A model generated the notes under the pieces. That model had not been told where the DNA came from. It saw only the letters and a program-made list of their open reading frames with translations, and made no database searches. Source: Bacteroidales bacterium (lineage in GTDB: Bacteria > Bacteroidota > Bacteroidia > Bacteroidales > GCA-2748055). Taken from it: DNA of 5,404 nucleotides. The translations under genes and the position numbers were made by a program. Positions 1 through 5,404 of this stretch are shown in pieces. Numbering within the stretch: the first letter of the stretch is position 1; each line of letters opens with the position of its first letter. The stretch lies in contig JANTFK010000270.1 in the NCBI GenBank assembly GCA_024763595.1, forward strand, positions 1 through 5,404, given 5' to 3'.

Positions 1-129
1 GAATGTTTTATGTTCTATTTTTTGAGTGTCGCGATGGAGTACCATTAACCGGGACTCGTCCCTGTTAGGGGCAGGGAACTTGGCAACCAGTTCTGAAGGC
101 AGATCGAATTTGTATTGGGATAATTTCAT
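1..129 (-). CDS. queA: QueA, tRNA preQ1(34) S-adenosylmethionine ribosyltransferase-isomerase (N-terminal 43 residues only)
   Basis: QueA transfers and isomerises the ribosyl part of S-adenosylmethionine onto preQ1 at tRNA wobble position 34, making epoxyqueuosine in the cytoplasm. Only the first 43 codons are in the window; the gene runs off the left edge. The translated start begins MKLSQYKFDLP, continues with LVAKFPAPNRDESRLMVLHR and ends KIEHKTF. This is the characteristic QueA N-terminus, in which the DESRLMV block is highly conserved. ATG at 129 gives the usual MKLS start. An in-frame ATG at 138 would add only MLA and cannot be excluded. There is no Shine-Dalgarno sequence. The gene follows truB by 35 bases on the same strand, as in many Bacteroidota, so both probably share a transcript. 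The catalytic regions cannot be assessed here. Confidence 0.93.
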   Translation of the reverse strand, partial: MKLSQYKFDLPSELVAKFPAPNRDESRLMVLHRDTQKIEHKTF

Positions 130-164
130 AGCAAGCATCTTTATACGTAAAAAACGCAAATTTG

Positions 165-866
165 TTACAAAAGTTTTAGATTTTTTATAAAGTCTTCGAT
201 CAGAACAGCCCTCTCAACTTCATAAGGGCCTATTCTGGTACGCCGTAAACCTGTAAGATGGGCCCCCGATTGCAACTTTAAACCCAGGTCCCTGGCCAGG
301 GAGCGAATATAGGTGCCCTTGCTGCATTCCACATGGAGGGTGAGCTCAGGTAAATTCATCGATTCAAGTTCAATTCTTGAAATGTTGATTATCTGCGGCT
401 TTAATACCAGCTGTTTACCTTTTCTGGCCATTTCATAAGCTCTTTTTCCATCCACACTTTTTGCAGAAAAGAGCGGAGGCATTTGTTCCTGCTCACCGGT
501 TAATGCAACGAGGGCTTCCCGGATCATTGCTGGGGTTATGTGTTCCCAGGCGTATGTATGGTCAGGTTCGGTTTCAAGATCAAATGATGGCGTAGTTTCA
601 CCCAGCTTGATACGGGCTCTGTATGCTTTATCCAGATCCTGGTATTGGGTGATCTGCTTGGTGGCTTTTCCGGTACAGACAATTACCAGACCGGTTGCCA
701 GCGGATCAAGTGTGCCGGCATGTCCAACTTTGATCTTCCGGATGCCCAGAAAGTGACGAAGAGACTGACGGATCTTGTTTACCACATCGAAAGAGGTCCA
801 GTTGATGGGTTTATCAATAAACAGGATTGCACCTTCCAGGTATGTTTCAGGACGACTATAATCCAT
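165..866 (-). CDS. truB: TruB, tRNA pseudouridine-55 synthase, short form without the C-terminal PUA domain
   Basis: TruB isomerises uridine 55 in the T-arm of tRNAs to pseudouridine. The 233-residue protein has the family motifs in order: the catalytic motif GHAGTLDPLATG at residues 48-59 with nucleophile Asp54, the DKAYRARIKLG strand (79-89) with the conserved active-site Tyr82, PPLFSAKSVDGKRAYE (130-145), and CSKGTYIRSLARDLG (181-195) with conserved Arg188. It ends soon after LRRTRIGPY (207-215). The E. coli enzyme is about 314 residues with a C-terminal PUA-like extension that is absent here; this compact length is common in Bacteroidota and is not a truncation. The ATG at 866 begins 3 bases after the uppP stop, so coupled translation is likely. 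No Shine-Dalgarno sequence is present. The stop is TAA. Confidence 0.97.
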   Translation of the reverse strand: MDYSRPETYLEGAILFIDKPINWTSFDVVNKIRQSLRHFLGIRKIKVGHAGTLDPLATGLVIVCTGKATKQITQYQDLDKAYRARIKLGETTPSFDLETEPDHTYAWEHITPAMIREALVALTGEQEQMPPLFSAKSVDGKRAYEMARKGKQLVLKPQIINISRIELESMNLPELTLHVECSKGTYIRSLARDLGLKLQSGAHLTGLRRTRIGPYEVERAVLIEDFIKNLKLL

Positions 867-869
867 GGA

Positions 870-1655
870 TCAGGCAAAAATAATTGCGGCAATTCCCACA
901 ATTGCACAATAAATGGCAAACCAGTAGAGATTTCCTTTTTTTACAAGGTTGATCATCCATCTGCAGGCCAGATAGCCAGATATGTAGGCTGCCAGGAATC
1001 CGGTTACCAGTGATGTTGCTGCTATACCACCCGATTCGGCCGGTGAGGTGAAAGAGAGTATATCGAGCAGTGCAGCACCAATGATCGGAAGCAATACCAT
1101 CAGAAAAGAGAAGCGCGCAACTTCACTACGGTCATTTTTCAGCAGAAGACCTGTGGAAATGGTCGCCCCCGACCTGGAGATTCCCGGAATGGTCGCCACA
1201 GCCTGGGCAATACCCATCAGGAATGCATCCAGGAAGGGAATTTTCTTTTCACCGGCCTTTACCAGCTGGGTGGAGATCAGCAACAGTGCCGTAACCAACA
1301 GGGCGCTCCCCACCAGTATCAGGTTGCCCGAGAAAAGCGATTCCACTTCTTCCCGGAACAGGACTCCCACAATCAGGACAGGGATCATTGATATCAATAT
1401 CCTGGCAACATATCTGGTCTCCTCGTTCCACTTAAATGCAAACAACCCTGCAGTGAGGATCCGGATCTCTTTAAAAAAGACAGTGATCGTACTCAGAACA
1501 GTGGCAAAGTGGACAAGGACAGTAAAAGTGAGGTCCTCCTTAACCGCAACATTTAGCAGTACTTTTCCTATTTCGAGGTGGCCACTGCTGCTGACGGGTA
1601 AAAACTCTGTAAGTCCCTGGACCAGACCAAGGATCAATGCTTCAAACCATGTCAT
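870..1655 (-). CDS. uppP: UppP (BacA), undecaprenyl-diphosphate phosphatase
   Basis: UppP dephosphorylates undecaprenyl diphosphate to the monophosphate lipid carrier used in peptidoglycan and O-antigen synthesis; loss or gain affects bacitracin sensitivity. The 261-residue protein is strongly hydrophobic, with several membrane segments. Both active-site signatures are present: QGLTEFLPVSSSGHL at residues 13-27 (the (E/Q)xxxE motif as Gln13 and Glu17, with His26) and PGISRSGAT at 157-165 with Arg161, which aligns with the essential Arg174 of E. coli. Gln at the first acidic position is an accepted family variant. Length is close to the usual 265-275. The ATG at 1655 lies 14 bases after the DUF3098 stop and the gene ends 3 bases before truB, indicating an operon. 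Confidence 0.97.
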   Translation of the reverse strand: MTWFEALILGLVQGLTEFLPVSSSGHLEIGKVLLNVAVKEDLTFTVLVHFATVLSTITVFFKEIRILTAGLFAFKWNEETRYVARILISMIPVLIVGVLFREEVESLFSGNLILVGSALLVTALLLISTQLVKAGEKKIPFLDAFLMGIAQAVATIPGISRSGATISTGLLLKNDRSEVARFSFLMVLLPIIGAALLDILSFTSPAESGGIAATSLVTGFLAAYISGYLACRWMINLVKKGNLYWFAIYCAIVGIAAIIFA

Positions 1656-1669
1656 ATTTGTATCGGCTA

Positions 1670-1930
1670 TTATTTTGTTTCACCTTTCGATTTGGGCTTT
1701 TTCATGATGGCCCAGATCTCCATAATGAATCCGGCGAGGACCACGATAGGGGCCAGGGTAATCCTGCGAAAACTAAATATCTCCTCTTCATTAAAAACGG
1801 TGGGATCTTCTGATTTACCCCCAATCATCAGGATAAACCCCAGTACAATGATGGCAAAACCGATAATCAGCAACATATAATTCTCCTTACTGAGTGCAAA
1901 ATTCTCTTTGCCTGTGTTCTTTTTACTCAT
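1670..1930 (-). CDS. DUF3098 family two-helix membrane protein
   Basis: This 86-residue protein matches the Bacteroidota-specific DUF3098 family, whose function is unknown. A short charged N-terminus leads into the FALSKENYMLLIIGF block (11-25). Two hydrophobic segments follow, about residues 18-37 and 57-76. They are joined by a polar loop with the typical DPTVFNEEEIFSFRRITLAP sequence (42-61). The C-terminus is Lys-rich (KKPKSKGETK). The conserved loop and duplicate helices suggest a small inner-membrane protein. It lies 10 bases after ftsX and 14 bases before uppP, a position conserved in the phylum, which suggests an accessory role in envelope synthesis or with FtsX; this is inference from position only. 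The ATG at 1930 has no Shine-Dalgarno sequence. Confidence 0.9.
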   Translation of the reverse strand: MSKKNTGKENFALSKENYMLLIIGFAIIVLGFILMIGGKSEDPTVFNEEEIFSFRRITLAPIVVLAGFIMEIWAIMKKPKSKGETK

Positions 1931-1940
1931 GGCGGCGATA

Positions 1941-2816
1941 TTAATAAAGCTTATCTGTTTTAATATTTAAATATTTGTTGACTGCAAAAAATGTAGAGAT
2001 CCAGTTGATCAGGATACCTAAAAAGATCACACACAGGGCCAGCAGGGCCAACATATCATAATCCCGGAGGGAAATTACTCCCTCAAACTCCTTCTGCAAC
2101 AGGAATATAAGGAAAAAAATAAAAGAAAGGGCAATCAGGCTTCCTGTAAAACCACTGGCTGCTCCACGCAGCAGGAAAGGCCACCGGATAAATCCACGCG
2201 AAGCGCCAACAAGCTGCATAGTGTTGATTATGAATCGCTTGGAGTAGATAGACAATCTGATGGTATTGTTGATCAGTGTGACAGAGATGAGGGTCAACAA
2301 GAGTGAAAAACCCAGAATGACCAGCGTAATCTGGCGGATATTCTCGTGCACCGCATAGAGCAGCGATTTTTTATAATAAACCTCTTCTACGGAATCATAC
2401 TGCATCAGTTGCTGTTCAATGATCATGACAGAATCGGGGTGGGTCCAGGGCTGGTGCAATCTTACCCTGATGGAAGGGGGAAGTGGATTGTATCCCAAAA
2501 AACGAATAAAATCCTCGCCCAGCATCTGTTCTGTTTCAAGCGCGGCCTCTTCTTTGGAGACGTGTTCGGTGGAGAGAATATACTCCTTGGCATCCAGTAT
2601 TTTCTGTAACTGGTAGATGTCAGCCTCCTTCACATTTTCTTTCAGGATCACATTGAAACCAATGCTCTCCATCACCTGCTTCCTGATGTTCCTTCCGTTA
2701 ATGAGCAGAAGTCCGACCAGTCCCAGCAACAGTAATACGAGTGAAATACTGATGATTGAGGTGAAATATGAACTACGGATCCTCCGGGAATATCTCTTTA
2801 TTTCCTTCTTTGACAT
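1941..2816 (-). CDS. ftsX: FtsX, cell-division ABC-transporter-like permease
   Basis: FtsX is the membrane partner of the ATPase FtsE; the pair couples ATP hydrolysis at the division site to activation of peptidoglycan hydrolases. The 291-residue protein has the FtsX layout: a basic cytoplasmic N-terminus (MSKKEIKRYSRRIRSS), a first membrane helix at about 18-39, an extracytoplasmic domain of about 120 residues, and three further helices near 162-184, 222-241 and 254-277. The segment between helices 2 and 3, NNTIRLSIYSKRF (183-195) then MQLVGASRGFIRWPFLLRG (200-218), is the family hallmark. The reading frame is open upstream to 2957, but that would overlap the 3' end of ilvE by over 100 bases and add a non-homologous leader. 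ATG at 2816 gives the normal N-terminus. No ftsE is adjacent, which is usual in this phylum. Confidence 0.94.
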   Translation of the reverse strand: MSKKEIKRYSRRIRSSYFTSIISISLVLLLLGLVGLLLINGRNIRKQVMESIGFNVILKENVKEADIYQLQKILDAKEYILSTEHVSKEEAALETEQMLGEDFIRFLGYNPLPPSIRVRLHQPWTHPDSVMIIEQQLMQYDSVEEVYYKKSLLYAVHENIRQITLVILGFSLLLTLISVTLINNTIRLSIYSKRFIINTMQLVGASRGFIRWPFLLRGAASGFTGSLIALSFIFFLIFLLQKEFEGVISLRDYDMLALLALCVIFLGILINWISTFFAVNKYLNIKTDKLY

Positions 2817-2837
2817 TACCTGAAAAAATGGCTCTGG

Positions 2838-2845
2838 CAAAGATA
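2838..2845 (-). promoter_or_regulatory. Candidate Bacteroidota -7 promoter element upstream of ftsX
   Basis: Read on the minus strand, the gap between ilvE and ftsX contains TATCTTTG, an exact match to the Bacteroidota -7 consensus TAnnTTTG, followed by CC. It ends 21 bases before the ftsX ATG at 2816, so transcription would start about 15 bases upstream of the gene. No TTTG -33 element is found 19-21 bases upstream; the nearest TTTG (2877 to 2874) is 28 bases away. The position in a 34-base gap supports a secondary promoter for the ftsX-queA operon, but the missing -33 box keeps confidence moderate. Confidence 0.5.
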
Positions 2846-2850
2846 GGAAT

Positions 2851-3867
2851 TTAATCGAGGATTTTGGTCCATCCAAATGAATCCTCCAGATCACCATTCT
2901 GGATACCCACAAGGGTTTCATACAGCCTGGTAGTAACCGGTCCAGGTTTGAAACCATCGCCGAAAGTGTATACGATATTCATCTCCTGATCCACTATTTT
3001 TCGAATGGATGTTATGACTGCAGCAGTACCGCATGCCCCGGCCTCTTCAAATGTTGTCAACTCTGTTACCGGTACCGGACGAATATCCACTTTCATTCCC
3101 ATCTCCCCGGCCAGTGCCTGCAGACTCATATTTGTGATGGAAGGAAGAATCGAATCAGAGCGGGGTGTAACATATGTATTCTCCTTGATACCGAAGAAGT
3201 TCGCAGGTCCGCATTCATCGATATATTTCTTTTCTTTTGCATCCAGATAGACCGTTGTTGCGAAACCGTTCTTATGTGCCTCAGCAATAGAAACCATGCT
3301 GGCAGCGTAGTTCCCGCCTACTTTCAGGTGGCCTGTTCCATGGGGCGCTGCCCTGTCATGGTCCCTGCAGATCACCATATCCACAGGTTTAAAGCCACTC
3401 TTAAAATAGGGTCCCACAGGCATGACAAATATCAGGAAAGTATATTCCCTGGCAGGGCGGACACCAACTTCGGGCCCTGTACCAATGAGCAACGGCCGGA
3501 TATACAATGAAGCCCCGGTACCGTAGGGTGGAATAAATCTTTTATTTAAGAGAACCACCTTTTCAACAGCTTCCATAAAAAGTTCTTCAGGGACCTCCGC
3601 CAGTAAAATCCCCTTGGCGGACCGGCGCAACCGTTTTGCATTCTCATTGTGCCTGAAGAGCCTGATCCTGTCGTCAGCCCCCCTGTATGCCTTGAGTCCT
3701 TCAAAAGATTGTTGCCCGTAATGCAGGCAGGTGGCCCCAATATGAATGGGAATATGATCATCCGTTGAAGCTTCCAGCTTGCCCCATTTCCCATCTTTGA
3801 AAACGCACCTTACATTGTAGTCCGTTTTCATAATATTGAACCCCAGGTTTTGCCAGTCAAGATCCAT
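2851..3867 (-). CDS. ilvE: IlvE, branched-chain amino acid aminotransferase (mammalian-like type II subgroup)
   Basis: This cytoplasmic PLP enzyme of fold type IV interconverts valine, leucine and isoleucine with their 2-oxo acids, using 2-oxoglutarate/glutamate as partner (EC 2.6.1.42). The 338-residue protein shows, numbered from ATG 3867, FEGLKAYR (55-62), YGTGASLYIRPLLIGT (115-130), PVGPYF (150-155), the PLP lysine Lys182 in GTGHLKVGGNYAAS, YIDECGPANFFG (215-226) with Glu218 placed to contact the PLP ring nitrogen, and the GTAAVIT phosphate-binding loop (280-286). The pattern LYIRP...GPYF...KVGGNY resembles the eukaryotic-like ilvE_II group more than E. coli IlvE. The frame is open to an ATG at 3903, but that adds 12 non-conserved residues and overlaps the promoter match at 3901-3908, so 3867 is preferred. 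No other amino-acid biosynthesis gene is adjacent. Confidence 0.96.
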   Translation of the reverse strand: MDLDWQNLGFNIMKTDYNVRCVFKDGKWGKLEASTDDHIPIHIGATCLHYGQQSFEGLKAYRGADDRIRLFRHNENAKRLRRSAKGILLAEVPEELFMEAVEKVVLLNKRFIPPYGTGASLYIRPLLIGTGPEVGVRPAREYTFLIFVMPVGPYFKSGFKPVDMVICRDHDRAAPHGTGHLKVGGNYAASMVSIAEAHKNGFATTVYLDAKEKKYIDECGPANFFGIKENTYVTPRSDSILPSITNMSLQALAGEMGMKVDIRPVPVTELTTFEEAGACGTAAVITSIRKIVDQEMNIVYTFGDGFKPGPVTTRLYETLVGIQNGDLEDSFGWTKILD

Positions 3868-3900
3868 AGCAGTGTTTGTTTTGAGGTGTATATAAGGACT

Positions 3901-3932
3901 CAAAAGTAAACAATACTATCTGCAGGGGCAAT
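3901..3932 (-). promoter_or_regulatory. Candidate Bacteroidota sigma-70-type promoter for ilvE
   Basis: On the minus strand, TACTTTTG at 3908 to 3901 matches the -7 consensus TAnnTTTG exactly. Twenty bases upstream is ATTG (3932 to 3929), a 3-of-4 match to the TTTG -33 element, within the normal 19-21 base spacing. The predicted transcription start near 3895 leaves an A-rich leader of roughly 28 bases with no Shine-Dalgarno sequence before the ilvE ATG at 3867. The match lies in the only sizeable intergenic gap in the window (3868-3960), between the cyclase stop and ilvE. Confidence 0.65.
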
Positions 3933-3960
3933 AATGAAAAGGATGTTATAGAAGGATGTT

Positions 3961-5404
3961 TTATATCCATCTTTCCTGTTCCAGGATGGTCATCTGGTCT
4001 GTTGCGGATACTTCCCGTAGGCGATGTGCCGCCACTGTATAGAACTCAAACTGATATATTTGCTCCAGTTGCATTTTTTTAAATTGCTGACCGTTAATTT
4101 TTATGCCGGCTTCTTTCATCTCCTGGTAAAGTAATTTTATCCGGGTAGAATAATCCGCGTGACCGAGATAATCCATCCGGGTATCAATCAGCACTTTCTC
4201 AAGCCTGTTACGTGGTTCAAACGGCTGTTTGGTAGCCAGGATCAGGTTGCATATCTGGTCGATCTGAGACTCGGAATAATTATAAGCGGGAAGGATCTCC
4301 CTGCAAAGGACAACCGACCTGTTCTCAAAGTTGTTGTAAGTCTGGGTTAGACCGGTAAAAAGCATCAATGCGGCTGTTCTTACGAGCAGCCGGTCTTCCT
4401 GTCCGATCTCTTCGGCCCGGCACAGAAGAAAGGATTGATTATATACTTTTAATGCGTGTTCCTGGTTATGAAAATGGATCCTCTCAGGCAAATCACTCAG
4501 GATTTCCTGCATCACTTTATCTTCCAGGTCACCCAACCTGAGAAGTTGTAACTTTGTGAAGAACCGTTTATTGGGAATTCCTTTAAGATCCACTGATAAC
4601 TCGGGCCGCAACCCGTTCACAAAATACATGTCGATATTCCCTTTGTATTTCACGGGAAGTTTACCCCTGTATTCGCACAGGAAATAGTCCTTTACCATCC
4701 CATAGGTTATACCTGAAATATTGACTTTTCCTGGCATGCCGGAGGATTCCATCCGGGATGCTGTATTGACCGTATCACCCCATATATCGTAGGAGACTTT
4801 CTTATGCCCTACCACTCCGGCAATTACCGGACCGGTATGAATCCCGATCCGCAGATCCCATATATCTGTTTTGGCCGATTTAAGATGCTGCATATAGGAT
4901 TGCATTTCCAGGGCAGCCAGGACCACTTCCACCGGATTGGTACTGTTTTTTTCCGGGATACCGCCGGCGGCCATATAAGCATCTCCTATGGTTTTGATCT
5001 TTTCAATATTGTATTTCTCAACAACAGAGTCAAAATGAAAGAAGAATTTATCCAGTTCATCAATGAGCGCTTCCGGGTTCATTTCTTCCGCAATTTTTGT
5101 AAACCCTTGAATATCTGAGAATAGAACAGTAGCCCGTTCGTATTTGTCCCACCTGTCCTTACCTTTGGATTTCGTCATTAAGGCGGTCTTTTCAGTCAGG
5201 ACCTCAGAGGTCGTTTGACCGGCTCTTCCCTTTTCAACTACCATGTCGTGTGAACTGGCCTGCACAGGCTCCGGGATACCGGATGTTGCCCGCTGGACAC
5301 GTAACAATCTCCATTTTTGAAAAAGGAAGAGACCCGTCAGGAAAATAAGGCCGTAAAATATGTATGCGTACCAGGTTGCATAAATTGGCGGCTTGATGGA
5401 GAAT
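3961..5404 (-). CDS. Membrane-anchored class III adenylate cyclase with degenerate C-terminal HD domain (N-terminus beyond window)
   Basis: This gene makes a probable sensor that produces cAMP in the cytoplasm. The visible 480 residues run in frame to the right edge without a stop, so the first TTG (5307) is not a real start. From the edge: FSIKPPIYATWYAYIFYG, resembling the end of a triple-Tyr (Y_Y_Y) sensor domain; a membrane helix (about 5370-5320); a linker of about 55 residues; then a cyclase domain (about 5130-4600). Both metal Asp residues (5115 in FSDIQGFT, 4983 in TIGDAYMA), the Asn (4767) and Arg (4755) of DTVNTASRM, and the adenine-specifying Lys (4995, KTIGD) and Asp (4788, YDIWGD) are present. 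A C-terminal region (about 4515-4020) resembles an HD phosphohydrolase but has Leu-Phe (4362-4357) instead of His-Asp. The gene is 93 bases upstream of ilvE. Class assignment is firm; sensor type and HD function are inferred. Confidence 0.92.
   Translation of the reverse strand, partial: FSIKPPIYATWYAYIFYGLIFLTGLFLFQKWRLLRVQRATSGIPEPVQASSHDMVVEKGRAGQTTSEVLTEKTALMTKSKGKDRWDKYERATVLFSDIQGFTKIAEEMNPEALIDELDKFFFHFDSVVEKYNIEKIKTIGDAYMAAGGIPEKNSTNPVEVVLAALEMQSYMQHLKSAKTDIWDLRIGIHTGPVIAGVVGHKKVSYDIWGDTVNTASRMESSGMPGKVNISGITYGMVKDYFLCEYRGKLPVKYKGNIDMYFVNGLRPELSVDLKGIPNKRFFTKLQLLRLGDLEDKVMQEILSDLPERIHFHNQEHALKVYNQSFLLCRAEEIGQEDRLLVRTAALMLFTGLTQTYNNFENRSVVLCREILPAYNYSESQIDQICNLILATKQPFEPRNRLEKVLIDTRMDYLGHADYSTRIKLLYQEMKEAGIKINGQQFKKMQLEQIYQFEFYTVAAHRLREVSATDQMTILEQERWI

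Noticed and set aside
157..164. CAAATTTG palindrome between truB and queA as a possible promoter
   Set aside because: It differs from TAnnTTTG at the first position and has no -33 element at the right distance. The gap is only 35 bases within an apparent operon.
165..866. TruB as a truncated pseudogene because it is about 80 residues shorter than the E. coli protein
   Set aside because: All catalytic motifs are intact and only the PUA-like extension is missing, a form common in Bacteroidota.
875..882. TATTTTTG, a -7-like element 8 bases upstream of truB
   Set aside because: It encodes the last residues of UppP, has no -33 partner at 19-21 bases, and would put the transcription start almost at the truB ATG, so it is probably chance.
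645..1013. Plus-strand open frame of 122 codons spanning truB and uppP
   Set aside because: It lies antisense across two firmly identified genes, and its translation shows no recognisable family or domain.
1048..1707. Plus-strand open frame of 219 codons antisense to uppP
   Set aside because: It mirrors uppP on the opposite strand. The Ser/Arg-rich translation is typical of the complement of a hydrophobic membrane gene, and the uppP motifs leave no doubt about the coding strand.
2817..2957. 47-residue N-terminal extension of FtsX
   Set aside because: It would overlap the conserved 3' end of ilvE by more than 100 bases, is unlike FtsX N-termini, and would place the -7 element inside the coding region.
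3868..3960. Rho-independent terminator after the cyclase gene
   Set aside because: I looked for a GC-rich hairpin followed by a T-run on the minus strand and did not find one.

Overview
This window looks like a chromosomal segment from a member of the Bacteroidota, probably a Bacteroidales-like lineage. Four things support that. The gene order ftsX, DUF3098 protein, uppP, truB, queA is a recurrent Bacteroidota arrangement. The small DUF3098 membrane protein is essentially confined to that phylum. Start codons lack clear Shine-Dalgarno sequences. Two intergenic gaps carry exact matches to the Bacteroidota -7 promoter element TAnnTTTG. All seven genes lie on the minus strand, so transcription runs from high to low coordinates; no RNA gene, mobile element, CRISPR array or long repeat was seen.

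In transcription order, the right third (5404 down to 3961) is the C-terminal part of a membrane-anchored class III adenylate cyclase. Its N-terminus lies outside the window. The visible part has the tail of an apparent periplasmic sensor domain, one transmembrane helix, a short linker, a catalytically complete cyclase domain, and a C-terminal HD-like domain that has lost its His-Asp dyad. After a 93-base gap with a good promoter candidate comes ilvE (3867 to 2851), a branched-chain amino acid aminotransferase. A 34-base gap holding a second -7 element leads into ftsX (2816 to 1941), the DUF3098 gene (1930 to 1670), uppP (1655 to 870), truB (866 to 165) and the first 43 codons of queA (129 to the edge).

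The ftsX-to-queA genes are separated by 3 to 35 bases and look like one operon. It combines cell-envelope functions (FtsX in division and hydrolase control, UppP in lipid-carrier recycling) with tRNA modification (TruB pseudouridine-55, QueA queuosine). IlvE may feed into the same transcript, since no terminator was seen after it, but the -7 element suggests ftsX also has its own start. The cyclase appears to be a separate signalling gene.

Most of the window is ordinary core genome. The part worth a second look is the cyclase: a probable outside-sensing adenylate cyclase with a degenerate HD domain that may act as a regulatory or ligand-binding module instead of a phosphodiesterase.
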